Below, piece after piece: positions 1-8,877 of a DNA stretch of 64,000 nt (positions are counted from its first letter, which is position 1; each line of letters opens with the position of its first letter). Both the position numbers and the translations under genes were made by a program. The DNA lies in contig JBJYZC010000008.1 of the NCBI GenBank assembly GCA_046263755.1, forward strand, positions 62,001 through 126,000, written 5' to 3'. The DNA is from Lachnocurva sp029100405. GTDB taxonomy: Bacteria; Bacillota; Clostridia; Lachnospirales; Lachnospiraceae. Under the pieces are notes generated by a model, which saw only the letters and a program-made list of their open reading frames with translations, did no database searches and was not told the DNA's origin.

Positions 1-38
1 TACTACCTTGCGCAGGCTGACGGAATAAGGAGAAACAT

Positions 39-956
39 ATGGAGATAAATCCAAGCTTTCGATCCGGTTTTGTGACCATGATCGGCCGGCCTAATGTCGG
101 AAAGTCAACCCTTCTGAACCGGCTGACCGGACAGAAGATCGCCATTACGTCGAATAAGCCCCAGACCACCAGAAACCGGATCAAAACGGTCTATACCGAT
201 GAAGAAAAGGGCCAGATCGTTTTCGTTGATACGCCGGGCATCCATAAAGCCAAAAACCGCCTGGGCGAATTCATGATGAAACAGGTCAAGGAGACTTTAG
301 GGGATGTCGATCTGATTCTCTGGCTGGTAGAGCCGAAAACCAAAGTTCCGGAAGAGGATAAGAAAATTGCAGAGGCTCTGGCAAAAGTAGAAAAGCCCCT
401 GATCCTTGTTATTAACAAGGCCGATATGGTGTCTCATGAGACCCTTCTTCCGGTCATTGAGGCTTATCGGAAGATCGGAAATTTCTCGGAGATCGTCCCG
501 ATCTCTGCCTTCCGCGGTCAGGGCTGCAAGGATCTTCTGGATACGATCTTCCATTATCTTCCTTACGGACCTGCCTTCTATGATGCAGATACTGTCACAG
601 ATCAGACCGAGCGGGAGATCGCAGCGGAAATCATCCGGGAGAAGTCCCTTTATGCCCTTCAGGATGAGATCCCTCATGGGATCGCCGTTACGATCGAGAA
701 GATGCACCCCAGGAAGGGCCGGCATCTCATGGATATCGAGGCTACGATCTACTGCGAGAGGGAATCCCATAAGGGAATCATAATCGGAAAAAAGGGCGCT
801 ATGCTGAAACGGATCGGAAGCGATGCACGTTATGAGCTGGAGAAGATGCTGGATATGAAAGTAGACTTAAAGCTCTGGGTCAAGGTCCGGAAAAACTGGA
901 GGGACAATCCGGCTCAGCTGAAGAATTTCGGCTACAGCGAAGAAGAGGATGAATAA
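39..956 (+). CDS. era: GTPase Era, ribosome assembly factor
   Basis: Essential-type GTPase that binds the 3' end of 16S rRNA during 30S subunit maturation; cytoplasmic. The 305-aa protein has the full architecture: P-loop GRPNVGKS at residues 16-23, G3 motif DTPG near 65, G4 motif NKAD near 126, and a C-terminal KH RNA-binding domain with the GKKG signature near 248. The length is normal for Era. The start is fixed by an AAGGAG Shine-Dalgarno at 27-32, six bases before the ATG. recO follows after 23 bp, the usual Clostridia arrangement. The 38 bases before it are too short to assign to an upstream gene. Confidence 0.97.
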   Translation: MEINPSFRSGFVTMIGRPNVGKSTLLNRLTGQKIAITSNKPQTTRNRIKTVYTDEEKGQIVFVDTPGIHKAKNRLGEFMMKQVKETLGDVDLILWLVEPKTKVPEEDKKIAEALAKVEKPLILVINKADMVSHETLLPVIEAYRKIGNFSEIVPISAFRGQGCKDLLDTIFHYLPYGPAFYDADTVTDQTEREIAAEIIREKSLYALQDEIPHGIAVTIEKMHPRKGRHLMDIEATIYCERESHKGIIIGKKGAMLKRIGSDARYELEKMLDMKVDLKLWVKVRKNWRDNPAQLKNFGYSEEEDE

Positions 957-979
957 TTCAGGCAAGAGGGGGAGACAGA

Positions 980-1714
980 ATGTCCGATCGTACAATATTA
1001 CATGGTTGTGTCCTCTCCTCTATGCCGATGGGAGAAAATGACCGGCGGATCGTACTTCTGACCCGGGAGGAGGGCTGTATTTCTGCCTTTGCCAGGGGAG
1101 CCAGGAGACAGAACAATCCATTGGGGGCGGCAAGCAGCCCCTTTACCTTCGGGGCTTTTGAAGCTTACCGGGGGCGAAACAGCTGGACTGTGACAGCCTG
1201 TGACGTGCAGAGCTATTTCACAGACATGCTGACTTCCGTAGATAATATTTATTACGGCTCTTATTTCGCAGAAATCGCCGAGTTCTACGGGCAAGAGGGA
1301 AATGATGAGTCTGACCGGGTGAACCTCTTATTTGTCACCCTGAAGGCTCTGGAGAAAAAAGCCATGTCACTTGACATGATCCGACGGATCTACGAACTTC
1401 GAACAGTTGTGATCAATGGTGAATATCCGGATTTCTTTCACTGCGTGATCTCGGGCTCTACAGAAGATCTGCATTCCATCTCCATCTCCAAAAGGGGAGC
1501 CATTTCCGATGAAATGCGGCAGAATGTGAGAGATTGTGAACCGGTTTCCGATTCGGTACTCTATGCCCTGCGTTATGTGACGACAGCACCGATCACAAGA
1601 CTCTATGCCTTCCGCTTGAAACCCGAAGCGGAAGAAGTCTTCTGCGACTTCCTTCGCCGTTACCGGAACCGCTACAAGGAGAGGACCTATCATTCCGAAG
1701 CCTTTTTAACTTGA
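980..1714 (+). CDS. recO: DNA repair protein RecO
   Basis: Recombination mediator that loads RecA on SSB-coated DNA in the RecFOR pathway and anneals single strands. The 244-aa protein begins with the typical OB-fold sequence (ILHGCVLSSMPMGENDRRIV) and has a helical C-terminal half. Many RecO proteins carry four zinc-binding cysteines in the C-terminal half. Here only one Cys is visible at that site (residues near FFHCVISG), so the zinc site looks degenerate, as in some Firmicutes. A GGGGGAG ribosome site precedes the ATG. It is probably cotranscribed with era. Confidence 0.92.
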   Translation: MSDRTILHGCVLSSMPMGENDRRIVLLTREEGCISAFARGARRQNNPLGAASSPFTFGAFEAYRGRNSWTVTACDVQSYFTDMLTSVDNIYYGSYFAEIAEFYGQEGNDESDRVNLLFVTLKALEKKAMSLDMIRRIYELRTVVINGEYPDFFHCVISGSTEDLHSISISKRGAISDEMRQNVRDCEPVSDSVLYALRYVTTAPITRLYAFRLKPEAEEVFCDFLRRYRNRYKERTYHSEAFLT

Positions 1715-1783
1715 ATTCAGCACAATTTGGACTGGACTCTGTTAGCAGGGCTCCTTAGATCTTTTGCATTTGCCAGAAGATAA

Positions 1784-1830
1784 TTGAATTCCAACTCTGC
1801 AAAGTGTATAATTTTCACTTAATGAGTGAA
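1784..1830 (+). promoter_or_regulatory. Promoter with adjacent dyad before the membrane-protein gene
   Basis: TTGAAT at 1784-1789 and TATAAT at 1807-1812 are separated by 17 bp, a good vegetative sigma promoter. Directly after the -10 lies the dyad TTCACT-5 nt-AGTGAA (1814-1830), placed where a repressor would block initiation. That the gene at 1865 is transcribed from here, apart from era-recO, is inferred. Confidence 0.6.
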
Positions 1831-1864
1831 CCAGAGAATGAGCCAGGAACGATAGAATAATACC

Positions 1865-2590
1865 ATGACCGGAAATAAGTCTGTAAGACAAGTGAATAAG
1901 AGAAAGGGCCGGCCGGTCAGCAAGGTGCGTATGCAGATGCTTAGAAGACGGCGGCGAAACTGGCTTTTAGGACTGGCTCTTATCATCGTTCTTTTGATCA
2001 TTCTCATCCGGATCGCTGTGATCCGGATCAGTCCAAAATCCCCGGTTTCTACTTTGACCATTCAAAGGGATGGAAGTGTCCGTCTCGAAGAGGTCGTTGA
2101 TCTGAAGAATCGTGGAGTAAGTGAAACTGAGGTAAAGCAGGGCGTCCGGAGCAGTATCTATTCCTTCTTTAAGGAGCATGGTTTCGGTTCGGCAAGGGTC
2201 AGACGTTTTTCTCATGTGGACGGAAAGCTCTACGTCGAGACTTGCTTCAAGACGATCAAGTTCTATCAGACCTATAGCGGTTATTCTCTCTATCAGGGAT
2301 CTGCAAGGTCTGTGGAGAAAAAGGGTTTCCCTCTGGAAGATAATTTTCGAAAAGTAGAAACTGTTACCAAGAGAGGATCCCTGCTCAAAAGTCAGGAGGC
2401 TTTGAAGAAGGCAGAAGAAAAAGGTGATAAGGTTCTCGTGATTCAGGAAAATATTCGGGTCAGGCTGCCGGGCAAAATTCGCTATCTGAGTGACCGGGCG
2501 ACTCATCTGGTCAGTGAAGATACGGTCGATATTTCTCCGGAAAATAAGGAACCGGATTCGGATATTCTGACCTGTATCATCTATCAATAA
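1865..2590 (+). CDS. Single-pass membrane protein of unknown function
   Basis: I do not recognise a named family. The 241-aa product has a very basic N-terminus (residues 1-37, RRRRRN just before the membrane) and one strong hydrophobic segment at about 38-54 (LGLALIIVLLIILIRIAVI). The roughly 180-residue remainder would lie outside the membrane by the positive-inside rule. That part is hydrophilic, ends in an acidic tail, and has no cysteine pattern or catalytic motif that I can see. No strong ribosome site precedes the ATG, so the exact start is uncertain. It lies between recO and glyQS and has its own promoter-like sequence. Confidence 0.7.
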   Translation: MTGNKSVRQVNKRKGRPVSKVRMQMLRRRRRNWLLGLALIIVLLIILIRIAVIRISPKSPVSTLTIQRDGSVRLEEVVDLKNRGVSETEVKQGVRSSIYSFFKEHGFGSARVRRFSHVDGKLYVETCFKTIKFYQTYSGYSLYQGSARSVEKKGFPLEDNFRKVETVTKRGSLLKSQEALKKAEEKGDKVLVIQENIRVRLPGKIRYLSDRATHLVSEDTVDISPENKEPDSDILTCIIYQ

Positions 2591-2654
2591 TCACAAATTT
2601 TGTTTACCGATTTGTTTCAAATAACAAGTTTTATAAATAGGAGAGGAAAAAACA

Positions 2655-4052
2655 ATGGAAAAAACCATGGATAAGATCGTAGCGCTTGCTAAGTCCAGAG
2701 GATTTGTCTATCCGGGCTCTGAGATCTACGGCGGTCTGGCCAATACCTGGGACTATGGAAATCTGGGTGTGGAGCTGAAGAATAATGTGAAGAAGGCCTG
2801 GTGGCAGAAATTTGTTCAGGAAAGCCCTCACAATGTCGGTGTCGATTGTGCCATCCTCATGAATTCCCAGACCTGGGTCGCATCCGGTCATATCGGTGGT
2901 TTCTCCGATCCTTTGATGGATTGTAAGGAATGCCACGAGCGTTTCCGGGCAGATAAGCTGATCGAAGACTTCGCTTCCGAAAACGGTATCGAGCTCAAGT
3001 CTTCCGTAGACGGCTGGTCTAATGAAGAGATGGAGCAGTGGATCGAAGAACACCAGGTTCCCTGTCCTTCCTGCGGCAAGCATAATTTTACAGACATCCG
3101 TCAGTTTAACCTGATGTTCAAGACTTTCCAGGGCGTAACCGAGGATGCTAAGAACACGGTCTATCTTCGTCCGGAAACGGCACAGGGTATTTTCGTAAAC
3201 TTTAAGAATGTACAGAGGACTTCCAGAAAGAAGATCCCTTTCGGAATCGGACAGATCGGTAAGTCTTTCCGAAATGAGATCACTCCGGGTAACTTCACCT
3301 TCCGTACCCGTGAATTCGAGCAGATGGAGCTGGAATTCTTCTGTAAACCCGGCACAGATCTGGAATGGTTCCAGTACTGGAGAGGCTTCTGCCGTGATTG
3401 GCTTCTGTCTCTCGGCATCAAGGAAGACCACATCCGTCTCCGTGACCATGATCCGGAAGAGCTGGCTTTCTATTCCAAGGGAACGACTGATATCGAATAT
3501 ACCTTCCCCTTCGGCTGGGGCGAGCTCTGGGGCATTGCAGATCGTACCGATTACGATCTTGGCCGCCACCAGGAAGTTTCCGGTCAGGATCTGACCTATT
3601 TCGATGAGACAACGAACGAGAAGTATCTCCCTTATGTCATTGAACCGTCACTGGGAGCGGACCGTGTGGTTTTGGCCTTCCTTTGCGAAGCCTATGACGA
3701 AGAGAATATCGGAAGCGAGGAGAAGCCGGACATCCGCACCGTCCTTCATTTCCATCCGGCTCTTGCACCGGTCAAGATCGGTATTCTGCCTCTGTCGAAG
3801 AAGCTGGCAGAACCGGCAACAGAGATCTACCAGAAGCTGGCCAAGAAATACAACTGCGAATACGATGACCGGGGAAATATCGGTAAGCGCTATCGTCGTC
3901 AGGATGAGATTGGAACACCTTTCTGCATCACCTATGACTTTGATTCTGAGAATGACCACTGCGTAACCGTTCGTGACCGTGATAGCATGGAGCAGGAGCG
4001 GATCGCAATCGATGAGCTGGATGCTTACTTTGCAGACAAGTTTACCTTCTAA
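2655..4052 (+). CDS. glyQS: Glycyl-tRNA synthetase, single-chain (alpha2 type)
   Basis: Charges tRNA-Gly with glycine; a class II synthetase acting as a homodimer in the cytoplasm. The 465-aa length fits the bacterial/eukaryotic alpha2 type, not the split GlyQ/GlyS form. Visible signatures are the N-terminal YPGSEIYGG motif, a zinc-ligand set (CKECH near 94 and CPSCGKH near 137), class II motif 2 (FRNEITPGNFTFRTREFEQ), motif 3 (EPSLGADRVVLAFL), and a C-terminal anticodon-binding domain starting near 370 (APVKIGILPLSKK). Start: AGGAGAGG a few bases before ATG 2655. A factor-independent terminator follows at 4068, so the gene is probably monocistronic. Confidence 0.97.
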   Translation: MEKTMDKIVALAKSRGFVYPGSEIYGGLANTWDYGNLGVELKNNVKKAWWQKFVQESPHNVGVDCAILMNSQTWVASGHIGGFSDPLMDCKECHERFRADKLIEDFASENGIELKSSVDGWSNEEMEQWIEEHQVPCPSCGKHNFTDIRQFNLMFKTFQGVTEDAKNTVYLRPETAQGIFVNFKNVQRTSRKKIPFGIGQIGKSFRNEITPGNFTFRTREFEQMELEFFCKPGTDLEWFQYWRGFCRDWLLSLGIKEDHIRLRDHDPEELAFYSKGTTDIEYTFPFGWGELWGIADRTDYDLGRHQEVSGQDLTYFDETTNEKYLPYVIEPSLGADRVVLAFLCEAYDEENIGSEEKPDIRTVLHFHPALAPVKIGILPLSKKLAEPATEIYQKLAKKYNCEYDDRGNIGKRYRRQDEIGTPFCITYDFDSENDHCVTVRDRDSMEQERIAIDELDAYFADKFTF

Positions 4053-4067
4053 GGATTGATCAGGGAT

Positions 4068-4100
4068 ACCGGCCCGGGGAAACCCGAGCCGGTTCTTTTT
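4068..4100 (+). terminator. Intrinsic terminator after glyQS
   Basis: Stem ACCGGCCCGGG (4068-4078) pairs with CCCGAGCCGGT (4083-4093) with one internal mismatch across a GAAA loop, then TCTTTTT. Confidence 0.85.
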
Positions 4101-4228
4101 CTCTGGAGAATTTTTCCTAAGACAGAATGCAGACCGGGGCATAGAATTCGGTGTGGAAATATAGACCTGGGCAGAAGAGCACAAATCAGATTCATCCGAA
4201 AGGCTAAAGAAATCAGGAGTTTGAATTC

Positions 4229-5617
4229 ATGGAAGAAAATCAGAAGATAGAGAGCGAAGACCGATATCAGATCCAGGGAGACCTGATCTTAAAAAAAGGA
4301 GAGGGCCGTACCATTAAATCCGGCGGTGCCTGGATCTATGACAATGAGGTCGGAGAATTACAGAAAGCGGATGAGGCTTCTTTCCGGAACGGCGGCATCG
4401 TCCGGGTTCTGGATTTCGACGGTTATTTTATGGGCTACGGCTTCTATAATGAAAAGTCCAAGATCCGCGTCCGCATGCTTTCCCGTTTCCGGAAGGATCC
4501 CATCGATGCGGACTTCATGAAGGAACGGGCAGGGGATGCCTGGGACTACCGCAAGGCTGTGATCGATACCTCATCCTGCCGGGTGATTTTCGGAGAAGCC
4601 GATTTCCTCCCGGGCCTGGTTGTGGACAAGTATGAGGACCTTTTAGTCTTCCAGTCTCTGGCCCTGGGCATCGATGCCCTGAAGGATGACATTTTAAACG
4701 GTCTGGTCGATGCCATGAAAGCGGATGGCATCCGGATCCGCGGCATCTTCGAGCGGTCCGATGCGGCTGTCAGGAAAAAGGAAGGCCTCTTTCCGAAAAA
4801 GGGCTGGTACCCTCTTGAGAGAGAGGATGGCCTGGCTTCCTTTACCTCAGAGGATCCCAGGGATGATCATGTGATCATTACGGAAAACGGCATCCATTAT
4901 GATGTCGATGTGAGAGATGGCCAGAAGACCGGCTTCTTCCTGGATCAGAAGGAAAACCGTATGGCTCTCCAGCACCTGGTCCGCCGGCTGAAGGGAAATC
5001 CGTCAAAGGTGTCTGCCTCAGACAGGGACAGAAGTAAGGAGCCAGAGACAGCTTCTGACTCGGCTGAAAAAAAAAATAAACTCAGGGTCCTCGACTGTTT
5101 TACCCATATGGGGACCTTTGCCTTGAATGCGGGATTTGCCGGTGCAGACCAGGTGACCGGCCTGGACATCTCGGAATTTGCTGTCGAGCAGGCCAGTGAA
5201 AATGCCAGAAGAAACGGCCTTTCCGACCGGGTCTATTTCAAAGCAGCCGATGTCTTCGATGCCCTTCCCAAGCTTCAGGAGGAGGGAAAGCAGTACGATA
5301 TCGTCATTCTGGATCCGCCTGCCTTTACCAAGTCCAGGGAAGCGACAAAGCATGCCATCAACGGTTACCGGGAAATCAACATCCGGGGCCTGAAGCTGGT
5401 GAAGAACGGAGGCTATCTCTGCACCTGTTCCTGCTCCCATTTCATGACCCAGGAACTCTTCGAAAAGATGATCCGCGAAGCTGCCCGGTCCGCCCACAAG
5501 AGACTGCAACAGGTGGAATTCCGGACCCAGGGCCCCGACCATCCCATTCTTCTGAATGGAGATGAAAATTCCTATTATCTCAAATTTTTCATCTTCCGCT
5601 GCGTGGAGGAGAAATAG
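4229..5617 (+). CDS. Class I SAM-dependent rRNA methyltransferase (RlmI-like)
   Basis: Predicted 23S rRNA cytosine-C5 methyltransferase of the RlmI/YwbD class; cytoplasmic. The 462-aa protein starts with a PUA-like RNA-binding domain (DLILKKGEGRTIKSGGAWIY, residues about 13-32), followed by an EEHV-type linker. The Rossmann methyltransferase domain follows, with the SAM site LDCFTHMGTFALNAG near 288 and motif IV DPPAFTKSR near 363. A hydrophilic insert of about 30 residues (near 250-280, rich in S, D, E, K) precedes the SAM motif. It makes the protein longer than the roughly 395 aa usual for RlmI. Start: AGGAG about 11 bases upstream. The exact rRNA target is inferred from family. Confidence 0.88.
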   Translation: MEENQKIESEDRYQIQGDLILKKGEGRTIKSGGAWIYDNEVGELQKADEASFRNGGIVRVLDFDGYFMGYGFYNEKSKIRVRMLSRFRKDPIDADFMKERAGDAWDYRKAVIDTSSCRVIFGEADFLPGLVVDKYEDLLVFQSLALGIDALKDDILNGLVDAMKADGIRIRGIFERSDAAVRKKEGLFPKKGWYPLEREDGLASFTSEDPRDDHVIITENGIHYDVDVRDGQKTGFFLDQKENRMALQHLVRRLKGNPSKVSASDRDRSKEPETASDSAEKKNKLRVLDCFTHMGTFALNAGFAGADQVTGLDISEFAVEQASENARRNGLSDRVYFKAADVFDALPKLQEEGKQYDIVILDPPAFTKSREATKHAINGYREINIRGLKLVKNGGYLCTCSCSHFMTQELFEKMIREAARSAHKRLQQVEFRTQGPDHPILLNGDENSYYLKFFIFRCVEEK

Positions 5618-5716
5618 GAATCAGTCGGTGAAAATCTTTGAAAAGAGAAGCCGGTCTTGTTGATTCAATTTCACCGGTAGCATAAAATGAGAAGCAAAGG
5701 TTTATCAATAAAATAC

Positions 5717-5743
5717 CAGGCCGGAATCGAAGAATCCGGCCTG
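5717..5743 (+). promoter_or_regulatory. GC-rich hairpin in the pepV leader
   Basis: A perfect 9-bp stem, CAGGCCGGA / TCCGGCCTG, with a 9-nt loop lies only 19 bp before the pepV ATG and just ahead of its AGGAG. It lacks a T run. It may be the terminator remnant of the upstream gene, or it may affect pepV translation. Confidence 0.45.
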
Positions 5744-5762
5744 TAGGAAAAGGAGAAATCAG

Positions 5763-7166
5763 ATGAATCAGAAAGTTACAGAATGGATTGACAGTCATAA
5801 GGACGAACTCGTTACTGATGTAAAGAAGCTCTGCTCCATCCCCTCGGTTCTTGCAGATGCCGAAGGCGACGCCCCCTTCGGACCTGAGTGCAAGAAGGCT
5901 CTGAATACAGCCATCGACATGGCAGCCGGCTACGGCTTTGCAACCAAGAATTACGACAACTATGTCGGCACGGCCGATCTGGATCCCAGCCTGCCCCACA
6001 CCCTGGACATGCTGGGCCACACCGATGTCGTTCCGGCAGGAGAGGGCTGGACCGTCACCGAACCCTTCCATGTGATTGAAAAGGACGGCCGCCTTTACGG
6101 ACGCGGAACCTCCGATGACAAGGGACCCCTTCTCTGCGCCCTCTATGCCATGCGTGCCCTGAAGGAAACGAAGACCCCGCTGACAAAGGGTGTCCGCCTG
6201 ATCATGGGTTCCGATGAGGAAACCGGATCCATCGATATCACAAAGTATTATGCAGTCGAGAAGGAAGCTCCCATGACCTTCTCTCCGGATGCTGAGTTCC
6301 CTCTGATTAATATCGAAAAGGGCCAGTTCCGCGGGACACTTTCTAAGAAGCTTGACGGATCGCTTGCCAAGCCGGCCCTGGTTTCTCTGGATGCCGGAAT
6401 CGCTCTGAATGCTGTTCCCCAGAAGGCAAAGCTTGTCTTTTCGGGCCTCGATTTTGATGCAGAAGAGGTCAAGGCGGCCATTGCTTCCGTAGAGAAGGAT
6501 TGCCAGGTTTCCTGTGAAGTGGATGCCAAAACAGAGACCATCACCATCATCGGAGAATCCGCCCACGCATCGACGCCGGAACTCGGGAAAAATGCAGGTC
6601 TTGCCGGAGTCCTTCTGGCAAACCGTCTTCCGCTTGCAAGTTGTGAAGAGACAAAGCTTTTGAAAGAGGTAGAAGTTCTCTTCCCTTATGGAGTGACGGA
6701 TGGCTCTGGAATCGGCATTGCCATGTCGGATGAAGCATCCGGCGCAGTGACCTGCACTCTGGATCTCTATCATGTCACAAGAGACGAGATGTCATTCTCC
6801 TTTGATGCCCGGACCCCTCTGTGCGCCGGAGAAGAGAATTGTGTCAAAGTGGCAGAGGCTATGGCTGAAAAGGCCGGTTTCGACTGGTCGACACCGGGAA
6901 TGGTCCTGCCGCATGCCGTAAGCGCTGACAGCCCCTTCGTGCAGACCCTTCTCAAGGCATATAGCGATGTGACCGGTCTGGAAGGGAAAGCCCTTGCCAT
7001 CGGTGGTGGCACCTATGTTCATGATCTGAAAAACGGTGTCGCTTTCGGAGCCGTTCTTCCGGATGTTGATACCCATATGCATGGGGCAGATGAATTTATG
7101 GATATTGAGAATCTTGTGATCGCAACGAAGGTCTTTGCAGAAGCGATTGAACAGCTCTGTAAGTAA
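5763..7166 (+). CDS. pepV: Dipeptidase PepV (M20 family)
   Basis: Zinc dipeptidase that releases amino acids from imported dipeptides; cytoplasmic. The 467-aa length matches PepV. Metal-site motifs run in the expected order: HTDVVPAG near 84, RGTSDDKGP near 116, GSDEETG near 150, and near the C-terminus GGGTYVHDLKNGVAFG plus MHGADEF. A lid (dimerisation) domain lies in the middle, with HASTPELGKNAG near 268. AAAAGGAGA precedes the ATG. It stands alone between two hairpins, so it is probably its own transcription unit or the end of the methyltransferase unit. Confidence 0.94.
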   Translation: MNQKVTEWIDSHKDELVTDVKKLCSIPSVLADAEGDAPFGPECKKALNTAIDMAAGYGFATKNYDNYVGTADLDPSLPHTLDMLGHTDVVPAGEGWTVTEPFHVIEKDGRLYGRGTSDDKGPLLCALYAMRALKETKTPLTKGVRLIMGSDEETGSIDITKYYAVEKEAPMTFSPDAEFPLINIEKGQFRGTLSKKLDGSLAKPALVSLDAGIALNAVPQKAKLVFSGLDFDAEEVKAAIASVEKDCQVSCEVDAKTETITIIGESAHASTPELGKNAGLAGVLLANRLPLASCEETKLLKEVEVLFPYGVTDGSGIGIAMSDEASGAVTCTLDLYHVTRDEMSFSFDARTPLCAGEENCVKVAEAMAEKAGFDWSTPGMVLPHAVSADSPFVQTLLKAYSDVTGLEGKALAIGGGTYVHDLKNGVAFGAVLPDVDTHMHGADEFMDIENLVIATKVFAEAIEQLCK

Positions 7167-7250
7167 GAATATGACAGAGAACATTTGTATTGGTATTTTG
7201 CGTTTGGTTTAGCCTGAACAAGAAATATTTGTATGGAACCATATAGAATA

Positions 7251-7291
7251 AAAAGTGGATTGCAGTATCACCTGCTGCAATCCGCTTTTTT
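7251..7291 (+). terminator. Intrinsic terminator after pepV
   Basis: A 15-bp stem (7251-7265 with 7275-7289, one G-T wobble) closes a 9-nt loop and ends in a T run to 7291. Because the 5' arm starts with AAAA it could also act on the opposite strand. Confidence 0.88.
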
Positions 7292-7317
7292 ATAAATGAC
7301 GGCTTATGGGGGTTACT

Positions 7318-8691
7318 ATGAAATGGAAAGAAAAGGTCCTTGGGGACCCGGTATTCTTTAGAAAACTATGGGAACTTAGTCTTCCAATCGGTTTACAGAG
7401 CCTTCTGGCTGCCATGGTGGCTGCGGCAGATGCTTTCATGCTGGGACGGCTGAACCAGGATTCCATGGCAGCGGTTTCTCTGGCCTCTCAGGTTCAGTTT
7501 ATTCTGTCCATGTTCACGGCGGCTGTGACGGGACCGGCGAGCATTCTGGGTGCTCAGTACTGGGGAAAAGGGGACAGGAAATCTCTGGATGACATTTTCC
7601 ATATCAGCTTACGGTTGACTCTGATCATTGACATTCTTTTTTTCCTGATCTGTTTCTTCCTTCCGCAATATCTGATGGCTTTTTTTACCAATGACCCGGG
7701 TCTGAACCGGATCGGCTGCGACTATCTTCGGGTCGCCGCTGTCTCTTATCTCCTTGTCGGATTCAGCCAGCTCTATTTAAGCATGTTTCGAATCTCAGAT
7801 CATGCAGCAGCCGGAGCCTTTGTTTCTTTCCTGACGGTCCTTTTGAACATCGTCTTGAATTCGGTCTTCATTTTCGGATATCTGGGAGCACCGGCCATGG
7901 GGGCAAAGGGTGCAGCTCTTGCGACGACGCTTTCCGGTTTGATCCAGATCCTGCTTTGCCTTTTTCTGTCCTATCGGCCCGGTTACCTGCATCCTTTTTT
8001 CAGAAATGCCTTTCGCCGAAACCGCCTTTTGACCGGCGATTTCATCAAGCTTTCTCTTCCGATCCTGGGAGCATCTCTTCTGTGGGGCATTGGCTTCACC
8101 TCATATACAGCCATCCTCGGTCATATGGGGACGGATGCGGCCGCAGCCAATTCTGCAGCAGCAGTTGTTCGTGACCTGGTTTGCTGTCTCTGCAACGGTA
8201 TCGGGGCAGCAGCCGCAATCATGATCGGAAATGAGCTCGGTGCGGGCGAACTGGACCGGGCCAGGACCTATGGCTATCGCCTCAGGAACATTTCCTGGGT
8301 CATCGGTTTCTTTTCCATGGGCATCGTCCTCCTGGTGACGCCCCTGATTTTAAATGCTATGAAACTTAGACCAAAGGCACATGGCTATCTCTTCGGCATG
8401 ATGCTGATCCTGTCGGTCTATATGATTGGGCGCTGTGTGAATACGGTTACGATCAACGGTATTCTGGATGGCGGCGGAGATACGAAATTCGATCTCTATT
8501 CCCTGATTGTCATGATGTGGTGCTTTGCTATCCCTGCGGCCTTGCTTGGAGCCTTTGTTTTCCATTGGCCGGTTCTTTTTGTCTATTTCTGTACCTGTCT
8601 GGATGAGGTCGGGAAACTTCCCTGGGTCATGGTCCGTATGAAAAAAGAAAAGTGGGTTCGGAATCTGACGAGGGAGAGAATGGAAGAATAG
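7318..8691 (+). CDS. MATE family efflux transporter
   Basis: Multidrug and toxin extrusion antiporter in the cytoplasmic membrane, expected to use a Na+ or H+ gradient. About 457 aa with roughly twelve hydrophobic segments in two pseudo-repeats. The N-lobe begins LWELSLPIGLQSLLAAMV, and the C-lobe repeat begins IKLSLPILGASLLWGIGF near 245. Two ATGs are possible (7306 and 7318); I prefer 7318 because GGGGG at 7308-7312 is then correctly spaced. The substrate is unknown. It is followed by a purine-rich repeat and the ppdK promoter, so it appears monocistronic. Confidence 0.9.
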   Translation: MKWKEKVLGDPVFFRKLWELSLPIGLQSLLAAMVAAADAFMLGRLNQDSMAAVSLASQVQFILSMFTAAVTGPASILGAQYWGKGDRKSLDDIFHISLRLTLIIDILFFLICFFLPQYLMAFFTNDPGLNRIGCDYLRVAAVSYLLVGFSQLYLSMFRISDHAAAGAFVSFLTVLLNIVLNSVFIFGYLGAPAMGAKGAALATTLSGLIQILLCLFLSYRPGYLHPFFRNAFRRNRLLTGDFIKLSLPILGASLLWGIGFTSYTAILGHMGTDAAAANSAAAVVRDLVCCLCNGIGAAAAIMIGNELGAGELDRARTYGYRLRNISWVIGFFSMGIVLLVTPLILNAMKLRPKAHGYLFGMMLILSVYMIGRCVNTVTINGILDGGGDTKFDLYSLIVMMWCFAIPAALLGAFVFHWPVLFVYFCTCLDEVGKLPWVMVRMKKEKWVRNLTRERMEE

Positions 8692-8702
8692 AGTGAATGG
8701 AA

Positions 8703-8738
8703 AAGGATAGAGAGAATAGGGAAGGATAGAGAGAATAG
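8703..8738. repeat. Purine-rich 17-bp tandem repeat
   Basis: AAGGATAGAGAGAATAG occurs at 8703-8719 and again at 8722-8738. Degenerate copies reach back into the last codons of the MATE gene (GAGAGAATGGAAGAATAG). It is probably replication-slippage DNA with no visible function. Confidence 0.75.
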
Positions 8739-8753
8739 AAAAAGCAGGAAATT

Positions 8754-8828
8754 GCCATGGAAATTATAGTTGAATCGTTGGCAAAGTATGGTAAAATTAT
8801 TAAGGTTGCCTGGGCACATTTCCATGGC
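8754..8828 (+). promoter_or_regulatory. ppdK promoter bracketed by an inverted repeat
   Basis: TTGAAT (8770-8775) and TAAAAT (8792-8797) with a 16-bp spacer form a plausible promoter. It sits between the two arms of an 11-bp inverted repeat, GCCATGGAAAT (8754-8764) and ATTTCCATGGC (8818-8828). The arms could be regulator half-sites or form a long stem in DNA. The promoter lies about 80 bp before the ppdK start. Confidence 0.45.
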
Positions 8829-8877
8829 ATCCATCAATTTCAGTAACAATTAAATTTTTTCTAGGAGGAAAAGAGTA

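Noticed and set aside
5589..6773. 394-codon minus-strand frame opposite pepV
   Set aside because: Shadow of pepV; no start signals or motifs.
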